From NCBI GenBank assembly GCA_944474755.1, contig OX104112.1, forward strand, positions 69,054,433-69,118,432: DNA of 64,000 nt, read 5' to 3'. Shown in pieces: positions 27,515 to 40,500 of the stretch; within the stretch, counting starts at the first letter, position 1; each line of letters opens with the position of its first letter. The notes under the pieces are model-generated. The model searched no databases and was not told where the DNA came from. It saw only the letters and a list, made by a program, of their open reading frames with translations. The translations under genes were made by a program, and so were the position numbers. The DNA is from Limnoperna fortunei (lineage: Eukaryota > Mollusca > Bivalvia > Mytilida > Modiolidae).

Positions 27515-27765
27515 GTTTTGTTGGTTTTGTGTTTAACGCCACTTTCATCAATTTTTTAGCAATGTCATGGCGTCCAGTTTTTATTGGGGGAGTAAGCCGG
27601 AGTACCCGGAGAAAACTCCCGACCTTCGGAAAATTGGCAATGCTTGTCAATTAAGATTGGAGTCGAGTGCACTCTGTCCAATCTCGAGCCCGCAATCTGA
27701 GTGTTGACAGACCGGGTGATCAATAGTAGACGAACTACCTTAACCACTCGGCCATCAACGCCTCC
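27515..27765 (-). repeat. tRNA-derived SINE, copy 3
   Basis: On the minus strand: GGAGGCGTTGATGGCCGAGT, then GTGGTTAAGGTAGTTCGTCT, a B-box region lacking several bases after GGGCTCGAG, a body with ACTCCAATCTTAATTGACA, and the tail GTGGCGTTAAACACAAAACC. Same family as copies 1 and 2. Confidence 0.78.
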
Positions 27766-28813
27766 AGTAATAGTAAAACAAACAAAAAACTCGTCTATCG
27801 TAGTACATCTATTAGCAGCAGAGGCATCCATATTGTTGACAAGATTTGTGTGCTATAAACGTGTACACGAATCATATACATTGATTGGATTATTGGGATT
27901 AAGACGGTTATTTTCAGGGTAAAACAAGTTAATATTGGATTCCGCTTGATCGCTTGTAGTTTTTTTTTATGATAAAACTGTGCAGCGGTCAAATATAACC
28001 TCATTTTGATGCAAGGTTAGTACTGCTGCGATTTATAATAGTACAAAAATATTTTTAAACAAAAAAATACGCAAAATTCTACTCATGTAATAATTAACAA
28101 TAATATTTGATATTTTAGACGCATAATAAAAAATGCGAAAGTCGCGGAGGTTTTTTTCTGTCTTGTTTTGTTTTAATTATTTTTATCTTGTATTTTTGAA
28201 ACAGTAAATCAAACCGATTTGAAAATAAATCAATGTTAAAGCGTCTTAGTTATAATTTGCTCTTGAGTAGCAAATTGAGTGACAAATTATCGATATGAAA
28301 TCTTGGTTACATTGAATTACTAGTAATCATGAATATTTAAAACGCCAAGTAATGAATTATTAACCACTTACAGTAGTCATATATTAATGCTATTTGTTGT
28401 TATAATTGAATCTATTCAATTATTTAAGATTTGGTCTTTAAAACGTAATCAATAGAAAAGTGAGTATTAATTGAAAAAGTGATAAATGTATTTTAATTTG
28501 TTTCATGTCAGATTAAATGTCAAAAAAACCTCTTTAAGAGTCAGATGTTATGTCAGATACTGCCTCTGCATGGGGTGCTAACACAGGCGTTACCAATAGT
28601 CGATACTGAGTGAACTCGGTGCAACATTGCAATATCCTGTTGCAATTGTTAGTAAATGAAGCATATCAAAACTTTCTGAAAGTAATGTGAAGCATAAAAA
28701 CTTCTAGAAGCTTATGCTTACGAATATTATTTATGAAATGTCCATAGAATAGAGAGCAAAAGTTTTCAATGAAGTATATAACGGTGCATTTAAACTATTT
28801 TAAATGACGTCCT

Positions 28814-28967
28814 GGCCCCCAGTTTCATAAAACTTCTCAAATTGAGATTTGTCACAAATCCTCGAGTTTTTCCTCAAATCTGAATTTTTAAACAATCTGG
28901 TCAATTTTTGAGTTGAGGACAAGCTGAGGAAATCCTCAAATTTGAGATATTTTATGAAACCGGGCTC
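28814..28967. mobile_element. Short inverted-repeat element (MITE), about 154 bp
   Basis: Left CCCCCAGTTTCATAAAACTT and TCTCAAATTGAGATTTG pair with right ATTTGAGATATTTTATGAAA and CCGGGCTC. The ends are about 35 bp with a few mismatches. No coding content. Confidence 0.7.
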
Positions 28968-29294
28968 TGATAACGTCAAACGCTATATTACCCCATATAT
29001 CACCACTTCGCACACGCGCAATGAGACGTAACGTCCCAAGAAGTTTTACGACGGCTAAATTTTGATGTTTTGATTAAAATAAAAGTCAATAAAAAAAGAC
29101 ATATCGAGGGCACGTTATGGTAAAATATTGCATACATGTTTTGTCAAAGTGTATTTTGTACACCGTACATTGCAAACTTTAAAGTATTTCTTGACCAACA
29201 ATTTTTTCATAATGAAAAAAGCGGATAGAAAATCATGGCCTAGAGGGCCCGCTTGAATCGAACAGCACAGTAATTTTTGTCTTATTAAAATTGT

Positions 29295-29452
29295 AATAAT
29301 TCATTCTGGGTATAATGTTGTACCCATTTACACATGGGCTGGGCCTCTATTTATTCATATTTTTTACCTCGCCATCGCTAGGTAAAAAATAATCGAATAT
29401 AAAAGACCAGCCATAGTGTAATGAGTACAACATTATACGCATCATGAATTAT
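29295..29452. mobile_element. Hairpin MITE, about 158 bp
   Basis: Two arms of about 75 bp meet near 29375. The left arm AATAATTCATTCTGGGTATA..TGTTGTAC..CATT..ACAC pairs with the right arm, whose reverse complement starts AATAATTCATGATGCGTATA. Immediately to its right (about 29478-29640) lies another small inverted and direct repeat cluster around AAAGGTATA. Confidence 0.7.
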
Positions 29453-30758
29453 TTCTTAAACAGAACACATCAACGATAACCCGTCATAAAGGTATAGTCT
29501 TGAATTAAATCAATCGGAACATCTCTCGGTCATTTCCGTCAAGGGTCGGGAAAGGCGGAAATAACCGTGGTGATCCGATTGGATTAAATCCGTCATAAAT
29601 ATACGTCATAAAGGTATAATCGTGGGTTAATCCCTTTCGTTGACCCTTTCTTTGACGTCATAGACACTTCGATACTGTGACGTCCAAAGACAAGATTTTG
29701 AATGAGCTGATGAAGTGGCCCCGCTGGCACTTAAATGTACTTAACTCTGGGTCGATGATCGGCCCTATTGCACAGATGGAGACTAAAAGATTTTCTAATG
29801 AAAACCTCTCAGATAATACAAGTATAATACGATTTTGAATCCTTTATCCATAGACAATAGGACAGCAAAGGCGCCGATTTGACAGATAAAGGTAAATGGT
29901 TTGTAGAGTTTTTTACTTTATAACAGCTCCATCTATTGAAATGGTTTAGGTCAGGAGAAAACGACATAGTAAAGTTTTTCGTAAATGAAATAGTAAAATT
30001 CAATGTTATACATTCTAACTAATAAATAAATTGATTAAACGCATATTTTGATGCGTGACTGGATGTATATGACACGGATCAAAACAAGAAATTTAAAATA
30101 TTGCCAAAATATATGAATACTTGCACACACTTTTTGGATATTATAAATGATCAGAAGTAAAAATACCAACAAGACAAGAAAACACTTAAGAACTGTTTCT
30201 GAACCAACCATCACTCATTTAGAACATAACAAACACTCCCTAAACTCACAGTGCCTAAACTAGGAACAAATGTTTTTCGCGAACTTAACATAACCACCGG
30301 CAGATAATATGAACACCAAGAAATATTAAACAATATGAAAAACTGCAAAAATATAAGAAATGAAAATAAAACAAGTAAATGCGAGACCTATTTATAAGAA
30401 AGTAAAACAATGAAACTATAAAGATAGCTCATAAAACGTTAGCAGAAACTCGGACAATCATACTGGAATTATGTAGAAAAAATAATTACAGAAAGCATTA
30501 AAACAGGTGATCGCAAAAGTCTAGCTTTGTAATAGGTTTGGTCATTCGTAAAAAAAACAGCATAATTTTACAACAAGCAATAGTTTAAACTCTCAACAAA
30601 GCATTACATCACTTTTTATTTCAGCGATCAACTAATGAAGTATCAAACACATATCCCTTAAAGTTTGTTTAATGTTTACTGAAATGCCTATTTCTTAAAC
30701 CAACGAATGCTTTGTATTTATCTATACTCTATACCTCATAGTGAGTTGTCACATCAGG

Positions 30759-31068
30759 CAGGGCCGTAACTATCATTGAGGCAACAGAGGCAACTGCCTC
30801 ATCTAGGTTTAAAAAAAACAAAACATAAAGTGTGTATTTTACTTTGAAAAATCCAATATATTACACAAAGAATCAACTACAAAATAAGGAAATACTCCTA
30901 AACTGATTGTTTTAATTCAACATTCAGTTAAAATAAGGTTGGAAATGTGTAGTTGATGTTTGCAAAATTTTCTTCCAGCGGGGGCAGGTCCCCCGGACCC
31001 CCACTTCTTGGGGGCCTCATTCGGCGGCCCAAGCCCCTGCCTCCTCTATTTTCTGACCCTAGTTGCAT
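30759..31068 (+). mobile_element. Probable hAT-like remnant
   Basis: Begins CAGGGCCGTAACTATCATTG, a hAT-like terminus. Inside are GGGGGCAGGTCCCCCGGACC and GGGGGCCTCATTCGG, resembling the G/C-run segment of the 26818 MITE. The right end is not clear and no target duplication was found. Confidence 0.35.
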
Positions 31069-31180
31069 TTAAAATCTACCAATACTTATAATTAATGCGG
31101 GTTAAATTTGCTGTTTAGCGCATTGTACTCTTTAGAAAGTAGAGAAATTGTACAACACAGAGTCATATGATGATTTTTTA

Positions 31181-31312
31181 TGAATGCAATATCAGCTGAA
31201 GATGACGAGTTTGATAAACTTTTCAACATCGCTTGTCATATAGTTTAGTTTACGAATGCTATATCAGCTCAAGATGAAAGGTTTGATAATCTTTTGACCA
31301 GTTTAGTTTATT
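31181..31312 (+). repeat. Small tandem duplication, two units of about 72 bp
   Basis: GAATGCAATATCAGCTGAAG and GAATGCTATATCAGCTCAAG begin the two units. Both continue GATGA..GTTTGATAA.CTTTT and end near TAGTTTAGTTTA. Confidence 0.5.
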
Positions 31313-32284
31313 GTACTGTTAATTGCATTCTATCTGTCAATCTACTCCTATTGGATTTTCAGTCAGTGAGACGATAATTTAAGTTGATAATTGTTGTTTT
31401 CTATCACCAATTCCGTAAATGTGATTTGCGTCCAACGTTCTTCTTTATTAGGCACAAGACCAGAAAAGTGATATAGATTTCATCCTCTTGATATTTAAAT
31501 GACAGCTTTAATTTTTCGCGTTCTTGAATCTTTGCGGCAATCTTCCACTTCAAGAAGATGTCGTTGAGGTTAATAACTTTTAATTAAAGAAAGATTTTCT
31601 CTATTAATAAATCGAAAACATATTAATGGCGTCTTGGAGAAATGGTTTGTCAATACAGATACTTCTAGGAACTTGTGTGAAAGTTTGAAAAATGTCTGAA
31701 TGTAAGTAATAAACGGAGTTGTTGATTTAGATATTTCTTTTCAACTTTCCCTAACACTCAGTGCAATGGTGTACGCGCGTTTGTGTTGGTTGACACGTAT
31801 GTATTCGGTATTCTATATCAACTGTGCAAAACAATCAAGATATACAATCAATACCACGAGCTGTTTAAATTTCATTAACCTGCTCAAACATGAAGTAAAT
31901 TAATTGAAAATTATTTTTTCTATTACCTAATTTTATTACATACTGAATAAGAACTAGTTGAAATAGCAATTGACAACAAACACGGGTATTTGTATTGTCT
32001 TTTCCCTACAAATCGCCGTTTATCATCTCTTTAATTTGCAAACTTTTGCCTCAGATCACAATTTTTTGGTCTGTGCGTCTGTTATACATTAATGCAGAGG
32101 TGTGACTTTTGATGTATTCTTTCCAAACTGATATTTGAGATGGGTTCATCTCGTTGATCCCACTTAGTAAACATATGACGACTAAGTTGGACAAAGGCAT
32201 GACATACAATATAGCAATGCTCATGATTAGATAATTATGGTATGTTGCTCAATGAACACTTTTTTATTTAAATTCAGGAGAGCA

Positions 32285-32545
32285 AGTTAGGAAACAAAGA
32301 AATCATTTTGGCGCTGGGATGGACCAAAGGACAGTGGCGTTTGTAAGTGAAAGTAAATTCAGCAGTCTGTAACGGCTTAAAGAAAACGCATTCTTTTTTG
32401 TACCTTCAACGTACAAGGAGCGTGGCTTTATCTACTACGGTCAACATGCAGGCTATCCGTATTTAAACCCGATAACTAAACGAGAAAGGGCAACCCTATC
32501 TGCCAACCGGCGACGCTGGTACCAGCTTGTGGATACTGGAACCAA
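32285..32545 (+). repeat. Diverged interspersed repeat, copy 2
   Basis: GC-richer block. Its end, CCCTATCTGCCAACCGGCGA then CGCTGGTACCAGCTTGTGG, resembles the end of 19440-19835. No coding frame is supportable. Confidence 0.4.
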
Positions 32546-33409
32546 TCATTGGTTAATTAAATAAAAGTCCTGTCATTTTGTAATGAAACTGTTTCCATAT
32601 TTAGATAAGTACAGCATCGCCTGATGAGCATTTTGACCATATTTAAATTAACCAAAGATTGATTTATTTTTTGCCTTCATGATTCGACTGTTTACTTTTG
32701 TACGTTTATGTGTCAATTAACTCCATTGATATGTCATTCTAAAATTTTCGGATAATATCAATCATTATTATAACTGGCAGTAAATTGTTATAATGAGGGA
32801 ACATCTGTAAAAACTCATCTGACAGGATCAAACATCTACAAAGAATATCAATAATTGTACATATAGGCCAGTGAACAAAGTTAGTTTGATACCAAGGTCT
32901 GCTGAAAAGAAGTGTATCAATTGACCAAGATCAGAGTGCTAAACTGCATACATCTTGGAATCTGTTCTCAACTTTATCCAAAGAAAATATATCAATCGAA
33001 GCTTTGATGAACATTTTAATAAATAAATAATAACTTTTTCACACATAATACAAATATAAAGTTCTTAATGATGTATAAGATTGGAATAACAAAGATCACT
33101 GGTGAATTGGACGGAATTATGTCAATTATCTCAAAACAGATTTAAGTGCACCACATCAACATCATTACCAAGTAGCCAGTACCCTTGTAGTTCTAAATTG
33201 TTTGAGATTTGTTAGTATAAGTTGCATATCCTGCAAAAGCATACATTTTTTTACATCCAACATATATACAGTTCAAATTTCCCCCATTATGCTAAAACAA
33301 AAAAATATATATATTTCAGCAATTATAGAAACTTTCTGTGCATTTTTGATATGTGCAATTTATAGAACTAAGTAACAATTTCGAAAGGAGAACTTATAAG
33401 AATGGATTC

Positions 33410-34715
33410 GAGAAAATGTTATGAAGAAGGCTGCCAAGTAACGACAATACCTCACATGGACTGTGGTACAAGTATCCTAAACAAAAAAAACCAAAATTAA
33501 CTCTCTAATGCAAGAAACAAACAGTTTGGAAGAGCAGACATAAATGAAACCAAGAGCCTGAAACACTCACCTGACTTAATTGGCAAAAAACTTTTCAGTT
33601 TTATTTGAAATGAATAATTCAAATAGTTTCTGAAAAGATGTTTGTATGCATTTCCCACAAGGTCTGACATTTTTCACATAGGATCCTATGTGAAGCTATT
33701 TTTTAATGGGGCTGCCATCTTGAATTGGCACAACATGCTCAACATTATTTAAGATGTTTTGTTACTAAAACAATTCCTTATTATTTAACCTTGTGTCAGG
33801 TGAGCTAAAAAGTATAAAAGTGCTGTCTGTCCATTTTTCACTTAATAAAAGATATTATGGAGTGGAATTCCGGTTGAACATTCATTTTGTGTGTGTAAAT
33901 AGTGATATATTCAACACATGAGAAACAAACATCTCAAAAAATAAAGAAACAATAAGATGTGTCTTGGCGAACCATGACATCCACTTGGCACATATTGGTT
34001 AACACCCTCGCCCCACCCCTTATTCTGAGTTCACATCATGTTGTAACTGTGTACCAAGTTCAAGGAGAAAATGTTATGAAGAAGGCTGCCGAGTAACGAC
34101 AATACCTCACATGGACTGTGGTACAAGTATCCTAAACAAAAAAAACCAAAATTAACTCTCTAATGCAAGAAACAAACAGTTTGGAAGAGCAGACATAAAT
34201 GAAACCAAGAGCCTGAAACACTCACCTGACTTAATTGGCAAAAAACTTTTCAGTTTTATTTGAAATGAATAATTCAAATGGTTTCTGAAAAGATGTTTGT
34301 ATGCATTTCCCACAAGGTCTGACATTTTTCACATAGGATCCTATGTGAAGCTATTTTTTAATGGGGCTGCCATCTTGAATTGGCACAACATGCTCAACAT
34401 TATTTAAGATGTTTTGTTACTAAAACAATTCCTTATTATTTAACCTTGTGTCAGGTGAGCTAAAAAGTATAAAAGTGCTGTCTGTCCATTTTTCACTTAA
34501 TAAAAGATATTATGGAGTGGAATTTCGGTTGAACATTCATTTTTTGTGTGTAAATAGTGATATATTCAACACATGAGAAACAAACATCTCAAAAAATAAA
34601 GAAACAATAAGATGTGTCTTGGCGAACCATGACATCCACTTGGCACATATTGGTTAACACCCTCGCCCCACCCCTTATTCTGAGTTCACATCATGTTGTA
34701 ACTGTGTACCAAGTT
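33410..34715 (+). repeat. Tandem direct duplication, unit 655 bp
   Basis: The block starting AGAAAATGTTATGAAGAAGG at 33411 recurs at 34066 and ends near TGTACCAAGTT in both. Only a handful of differences are visible (for example CCAAG/CCGAG and ATTCCGG/ATTTCGG). Each unit contains the perfect palindrome TTCACATAGGATCCTATGTG plus AA (33673-33694 and 34328-34349). The second copy is followed by a GACA-rich stretch and a TATGTC..GACATA hairpin (to about 34848). Confidence 0.85.
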
Positions 34716-34849
34716 TAATGATGTGAAGTCATCTTTATATTAAAAGCTCATTGCAAAGGTAAACCTGAGGTGGGACACAGGAATGAACAGACAAACAGAC
34801 AGACAGAAAATCTTTATGTCCCCAACTTTCTTTGGAAAGACATAAAAAT

Positions 34850-37413
34850 GAAATAGATTGTACAGGAAATATCAAAGCTACTTTCTGAAAAATATAGCAA
34901 TACATCAAACGGTAACAGATTTTAAGCGACAAACTCAAACTGTTATACCTGAATTGGAACATCTATCCAGTAATATTTCAATATTAATTACAAGTAAAAC
35001 TAAAGTACAAAATAGATATGTTTGTGAGATATCTGAATACACTACCATCATAAGTAAATCAGATATCTTATAATACCATTATATCTGTCTAACAAAACCT
35101 GCATGTTGAATCAATAATGAACATTTTTTATCATTCTAGTACAGACAGTATAATGGTTTTTTTTACAGATTTATAGACATTTAGTTTTATTTCAAACAAA
35201 AACAAGAAAAACTGTTTTCAGATGATTGTCAACAGTTAATGATTTAGTAGTATCATAAGATATAATGCCATTCCCACATTGGGTAATAAACCATCATTAC
35301 TACTTACAATCCTTTATTCTGTTTTTAACACTGGACCTTCAGAAGTTACTGAACAATTATTTATTGTTAAACTGCAGGTTAAGTACTTACTTTTTTCAAA
35401 ACAAACAAAAGAACAAAACAATTTTTAAACAACTCAATCAATTAGTGCAATTTAGGTAATGCTATTACAGTGGTTCATTAAATCAACAAATATAACACCG
35501 AAGTTGAATGTTTTTGTACAATAATGTTTACATCAAACATCAACATAATTTCATCAACATTGTGAAAATGGTATATGGTCCCTGTCAGCACATAAACCAT
35601 TAAGATTGTTAATTATAAATAATAGATTTGGTGTCCTCGGTAAAACTATCTTTCAAAGTCTGTCAATATAAGCTAAAATTATTGGAAAAAGTCAGTCTTT
35701 GCTGCACAATGAACAATTTATCTGGTCTTGTTTTCTTGTTTTTTTTTTAGAGCTGTTGATAAAATATTTGAGATTTGACCAACAAGTCATGTTACCCAAA
35801 CAAAAACGTGTGATAGCGTAAAGAAGGAAAGACCATATTTGGTATATAACAAATACATAGCATCATTTATAATGAAACCTGTACCATTTTTGTTTTTTAT
35901 TTCTTAACCAAAGGTCTAGTTGAAAATTAAATTTTTAAAAGCAGGCATATTTACACAAAATTATTTGTACATATCACAGATAAATACAAATGTAAGTAAA
36001 CAAGAAATTTAAAACATATATACTGAAACACAAATATAAAAAATCTACTGATCACATATATTTGTGATTTTTCCTCATAGGAAAAAATTAAGATTCATGA
36101 CATTTCTGTCATAAAGAAATGTTGAGAAATGAAAAGAACACAATGGTGTTTCCTATCTCGTAATGACAGAACACAGATAAATGTCATCTACCTTGTACAA
36201 CTTAGTTCATAAGGCTGCTTTGTATGAGAACAAAGATGGTTGCATGGAATTTATGATTTCTTTATTACCAAAGTTGTACAGTCAATATAATATATTACTT
36301 TTATATTAATTTTGTGTATTATTTTCTTGCTACTAGAAATGCTTTCTTTTGAGAAACAATATATATTTTAAGATTCAAAACTGAAAATGATTGTACTGTT
36401 TTTGATGTAACTGATTAAAGAGATTCGGCCTCTAATAATCTATGGCTTCCTCAAACAATAAATCTGGTTGATGTGAGAAAAAAATTCTGAAAGCTGCACA
36501 ACAACCATATATATATAATGACAAATGCAATACTGTGTTCTGAAATACAGAACTGTGCTTTGTTAACAAGATATACGAATAGGACTTTACTACTACATAA
36601 TGAACACCATAAAGTTTCTTAAATGCCATTTGATGGAATTAAGAAAAATGTTAAATAAATTAAGCTGAGGTCCAATGGCTGAGATGGATCGTTTTTATAA
36701 TGATAAACAATGACAGGTAAGCATCACAAAATGCATTACATATTTTATGTACTTTGTCTAATTCTCTGTTGTACAATACACTCAGAAAAAGGTTGTGTGA
36801 TAACTATAAAAAATATACTGAAATATGGGTTCCAAAATAACATATGAACTCGCGATATACTAGAAAAGTATGCAGGGGTTCATAACATTAATAAACCTCA
36901 AATTTTTTGTCTGAGATTAATTAAGAATTCACATTTAATTTTAATCATTTAAAATTTTTGTTTATGTCATCAAGCAAAAGGGATTGGGTTCTATTGTGTT
37001 AAAAATATACAAGATAAACCATCCAACGAACATTTTAACCATGCTGCTTCAGGTGTTCAAGGCAGATGCAATAAATCATCTGATTATCCAAAAAAAAAAT
37101 CAGACATAAATAACTTAAACAAGCCTATAATGGTATTGAAATATATCCCCATGGTGTGTCACCACTTATGACCTTTTAATACTATCATCTCTTATTTACT
37201 GTCCAGAAAGGAATGTTTACAAACAAATAGTGCATCTTTCAAATTAAAAACAAAAAAGCAAAAATATAAAACTGTAAAATCAATAACAATTATGCATAGA
37301 ATTATATATTATTCACAACCAAGCAATCACTTAAGATTTAAATAAGGTTATGTAACACAACTGTCATATATTTCATCTGTAACAACTGATGTCAATTACA
37401 GATTTAACATCTT
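34850..37413 (-). other. Repeat-poor region, possible 3' UTR of the NDK-like gene
   Basis: About 2.6 kb directly past the stop codon at 37414. It is AT-rich, without any element I recognise, between a repeat cluster (to 34848) and the last exon. That could be a long 3' UTR, but I cannot choose a polyadenylation site among several AATAAA-like signals. Confidence 0.3.
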
Positions 37414-37503
37414 CTACTGGATCTTCATGTCAACTTTAGAACTGATCTCACACTGTCCACCTGGTACCAGTTTGTCGAAGAAAAACATCAGCATTTTGTG
37501 TGC
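37414..37503 (-). CDS. NDK-like gene, terminal exon and stop codon
   Basis: 90 nt, phase 0, acceptor tttattag|GCA, ending in TAG. Joined to the previous exon it gives DSKQAHKMLMFFFDKLVPGG, which fits the NDK C-terminal helix DS.eSA..ei.fFF..lv, then a tail ending DMKIQ. The intron before it is 7.3 kb and full of repeats. I prefer it to another candidate at 42415-42459 because acceptor and motif are both better. Confidence 0.65.
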   Translation of the reverse strand, partial: AHKMLMFFFDKLVPGGQCEISSKVDMKIQ

Positions 37504-40500
37504 CTAATAAATAATTTTGGAATAATAAAATATACATTTTTTATTTTTAATGGCCCTTTGTTAAACTTAAACATTTCTCGAAGCAAAAAAAAGGCAATAA
37601 TTGATGTTGAATATACACGACCTTGCTCCCAAATGACACAAAATAGTTCCCAATAGTTTAGCTTCAGTTTGCGTGATCATATTATCATACATTGACAGAT
37701 AGATGCAAGTCAACAGCCAAATGTTGATAAATATATTTGCACAGGAACCCTTAAATCACATTACACTTAAAAAGTCTAAAATGTAATAGGAAACTCAATA
37801 ATGTCTGTATCTTGTATAAAACACATTATATTAAATGCAGTGGTCATTTGGATTTTTATCTCAACTATGACTGTAAAAATCTTTTATTACAATTATAAAC
37901 AAATGTCTGATACAGTAAAGTAAAAGCAAACTGCATAAAATAATACAAGCATTAATATTTATCACATTGTCATCCTTTGTTATTATTTTGATTGACAGAC
38001 ATGAAAACTATCATTGTATCAGATGAGCAAGATGATTATGTTGATTTTGCTGCATCTGTGAGATGTTAAAACTGTAAATTCTGTCATATAAACTAGATGT
38101 TGTCACACAAGGGACTAATAACAGAAGCCTTTCCATACAAAATAACATTAAACAGACATCACATACAATATATTATTAAATTCATGCCTCGTCACTTGCA
38201 TTTGTACAACATCCAATTATTTTTTTTCAAAATATTGGACAGAAACTTACAAATGAATATGACAAGTTTAACAAGGTTACAATTAGGAAGATTAGTAATT
38301 GGATTTAAAATACATGCTTATATAATCTTTTGAACATTGACATCCTGCTTTTCTAAGACAATTAAGGTTTTTTTTTCAAATGGAATATCTGATTGCACTT
38401 TATTTACAAAGTAAAAAAAATCAAATAAACTGAGTTTTCCCATTTAGGTACATATAGGGTACATATTAAAGAAATTGATAAAAAAAATGACAGAACTCTA
38501 TTTTAGCTACTTTTTCTGGGCTGAAAATTTGAGATTTTATGATGGAGATATGTATTACCTCAAATTATAATCATTATATTTACATGTATTGACAAAGACT
38601 AAACAATGTTTACTGCACAACTAATTTCTTAGGGTTCATCCATAAGTGTCATTTTGCACAAGTTTGCAAAGCACTTGATAGGGGAAGGGGGTTTCCATTT
38701 CAACATTTTTTTCTGTACATTTTTTGTTAACTAATGCCAGTAATGCAGGGGTCTGGAAGTTTTCCCTGCCCATTTCGGTCATTTTTTCCCCTAAGAAATT
38801 ACCAAATTCCATGGTAGTGAATATTGGTCTCGGGTCGTTTCCTACCGAAACTTGTTAGCACGTCGGGTCGATTCGCCACGATAATGTGAATAAGCGGGTT
38901 ATACCATGGAATTTGAGATGGCTCCTACGATGTATACATCGTTTGAAAAAGAAAATATATGTAGCGACACATTCTCCTGCCTAAAAAGTCTTTATTGTAA
39001 AATGACGTTGTCTATGCAGCAAAATAATGGGAAACGGCGTTATTTTGATTAATATAATTTTCGGCGAGTTTTTCATTAACCGGAAATAGGAAGTTGTCAC
39101 CTAATTGCCACAAGTTCGGACCGGAATTGAACTTATGCGTTATTCTGCGATGGAGGCTCTTTACAAGTTTTTATTACTAAATGAAATAATCATTTTTGTT
39201 CTCATTACTTTCAATGAATTTTTATTCAAATTGGTTTTCTCTTGATTCATGTAACATTTAGTCACATTGGCGCTTGCGTAGTGTACAATTTTGACCGCAC
39301 ATGTTTTTCATTAAAGTTGCACGTGTACTGTAAAGTTGTCTTTTATTTTTAGCAATGTGGTATAGAAACAATCTATTATATTCAATCTTTGTTGGTTCAA
39401 AATGTAGTATGTTTACGATATGGATGAAACAGATCTGTCACCTGTTGACCTTATTACGTAATCACCGGTCGGTGGTCAATATACACATGTCAGCGATAGG
39501 AAAATAGCCTTAGGGTTGATTTTTAATACAAATATTTCTGCATAGCACAAATTGAAGGGATTAAATCCAACAAATGATTATTGCATGTAAAATATTACTT
39601 TTTAGATGTCCGATTTGAGCAAATTTTAGTCGGACATTTTAGTGTAAATTTCAGTCATGTCCGGCAAATATGACCGTTTCCAGACCCCTGCAGTAATGGT
39701 AATACCTGAAAAGTTGTCGACTGCGAGTTAATGCTCACTGATGATATCCTCGCTTCTCACAAATATGACAATCAAGTATTCGGTAAACAGGAAATAGATG
39801 ACCAAGGAGCATGAATTGCTATACAACATATTGTACTATAGGATAAAGCAATATTCAAAATATTGGGCTTCTACATCCCTCAGTTGCTTAGAAAACTGCT
39901 ACAGAAATTTTTGTTACAGATGGACAGACGAATGGACAAGGGTAAAACAGTACACCCTCTTTTCAAAGTAAATTAAAAAAATGTCCACCTTTGCATTTGG
40001 AATGGCATTTGGTGGTCTGAAACTACCATACCACTTCCACAATATATAATAACAAGTGTGGACTGTGAGCATGCTCACAAAGGGATACCCCCGTTTCGCT
40101 TTCAAGTCCAATTATCTCCCCTTAATGATATCCGAGGTCAATAAAAATCCTTCATGCACATCTAATGCACATATAATGTACTTCCTTTATGCTAAGTTTC
40201 ATTAAATTTCATCAAGCAGTTTAGGAGGAGTTGCGCTTTCAAGGGATGTGAACAAACGGACAGACAGACAGGGTGATTCCTATATACCCCCCATAACAAG
40301 TTTGCAGGGGGTATAAAAATTACTAAAATTGATCACACCTAACCCTTTTAAAGCTCTGGAAACATCACTATCTTCAGGGATGATGTCAGAGAGACTCTGA
40401 AAACAGGAAATTTGCATTTTTTTAACACTAGACCAAAGTACTCCTAATCCATTATATTTCATTAAATTTTCAAAATAAAATTGTTATACACCATATGGTA

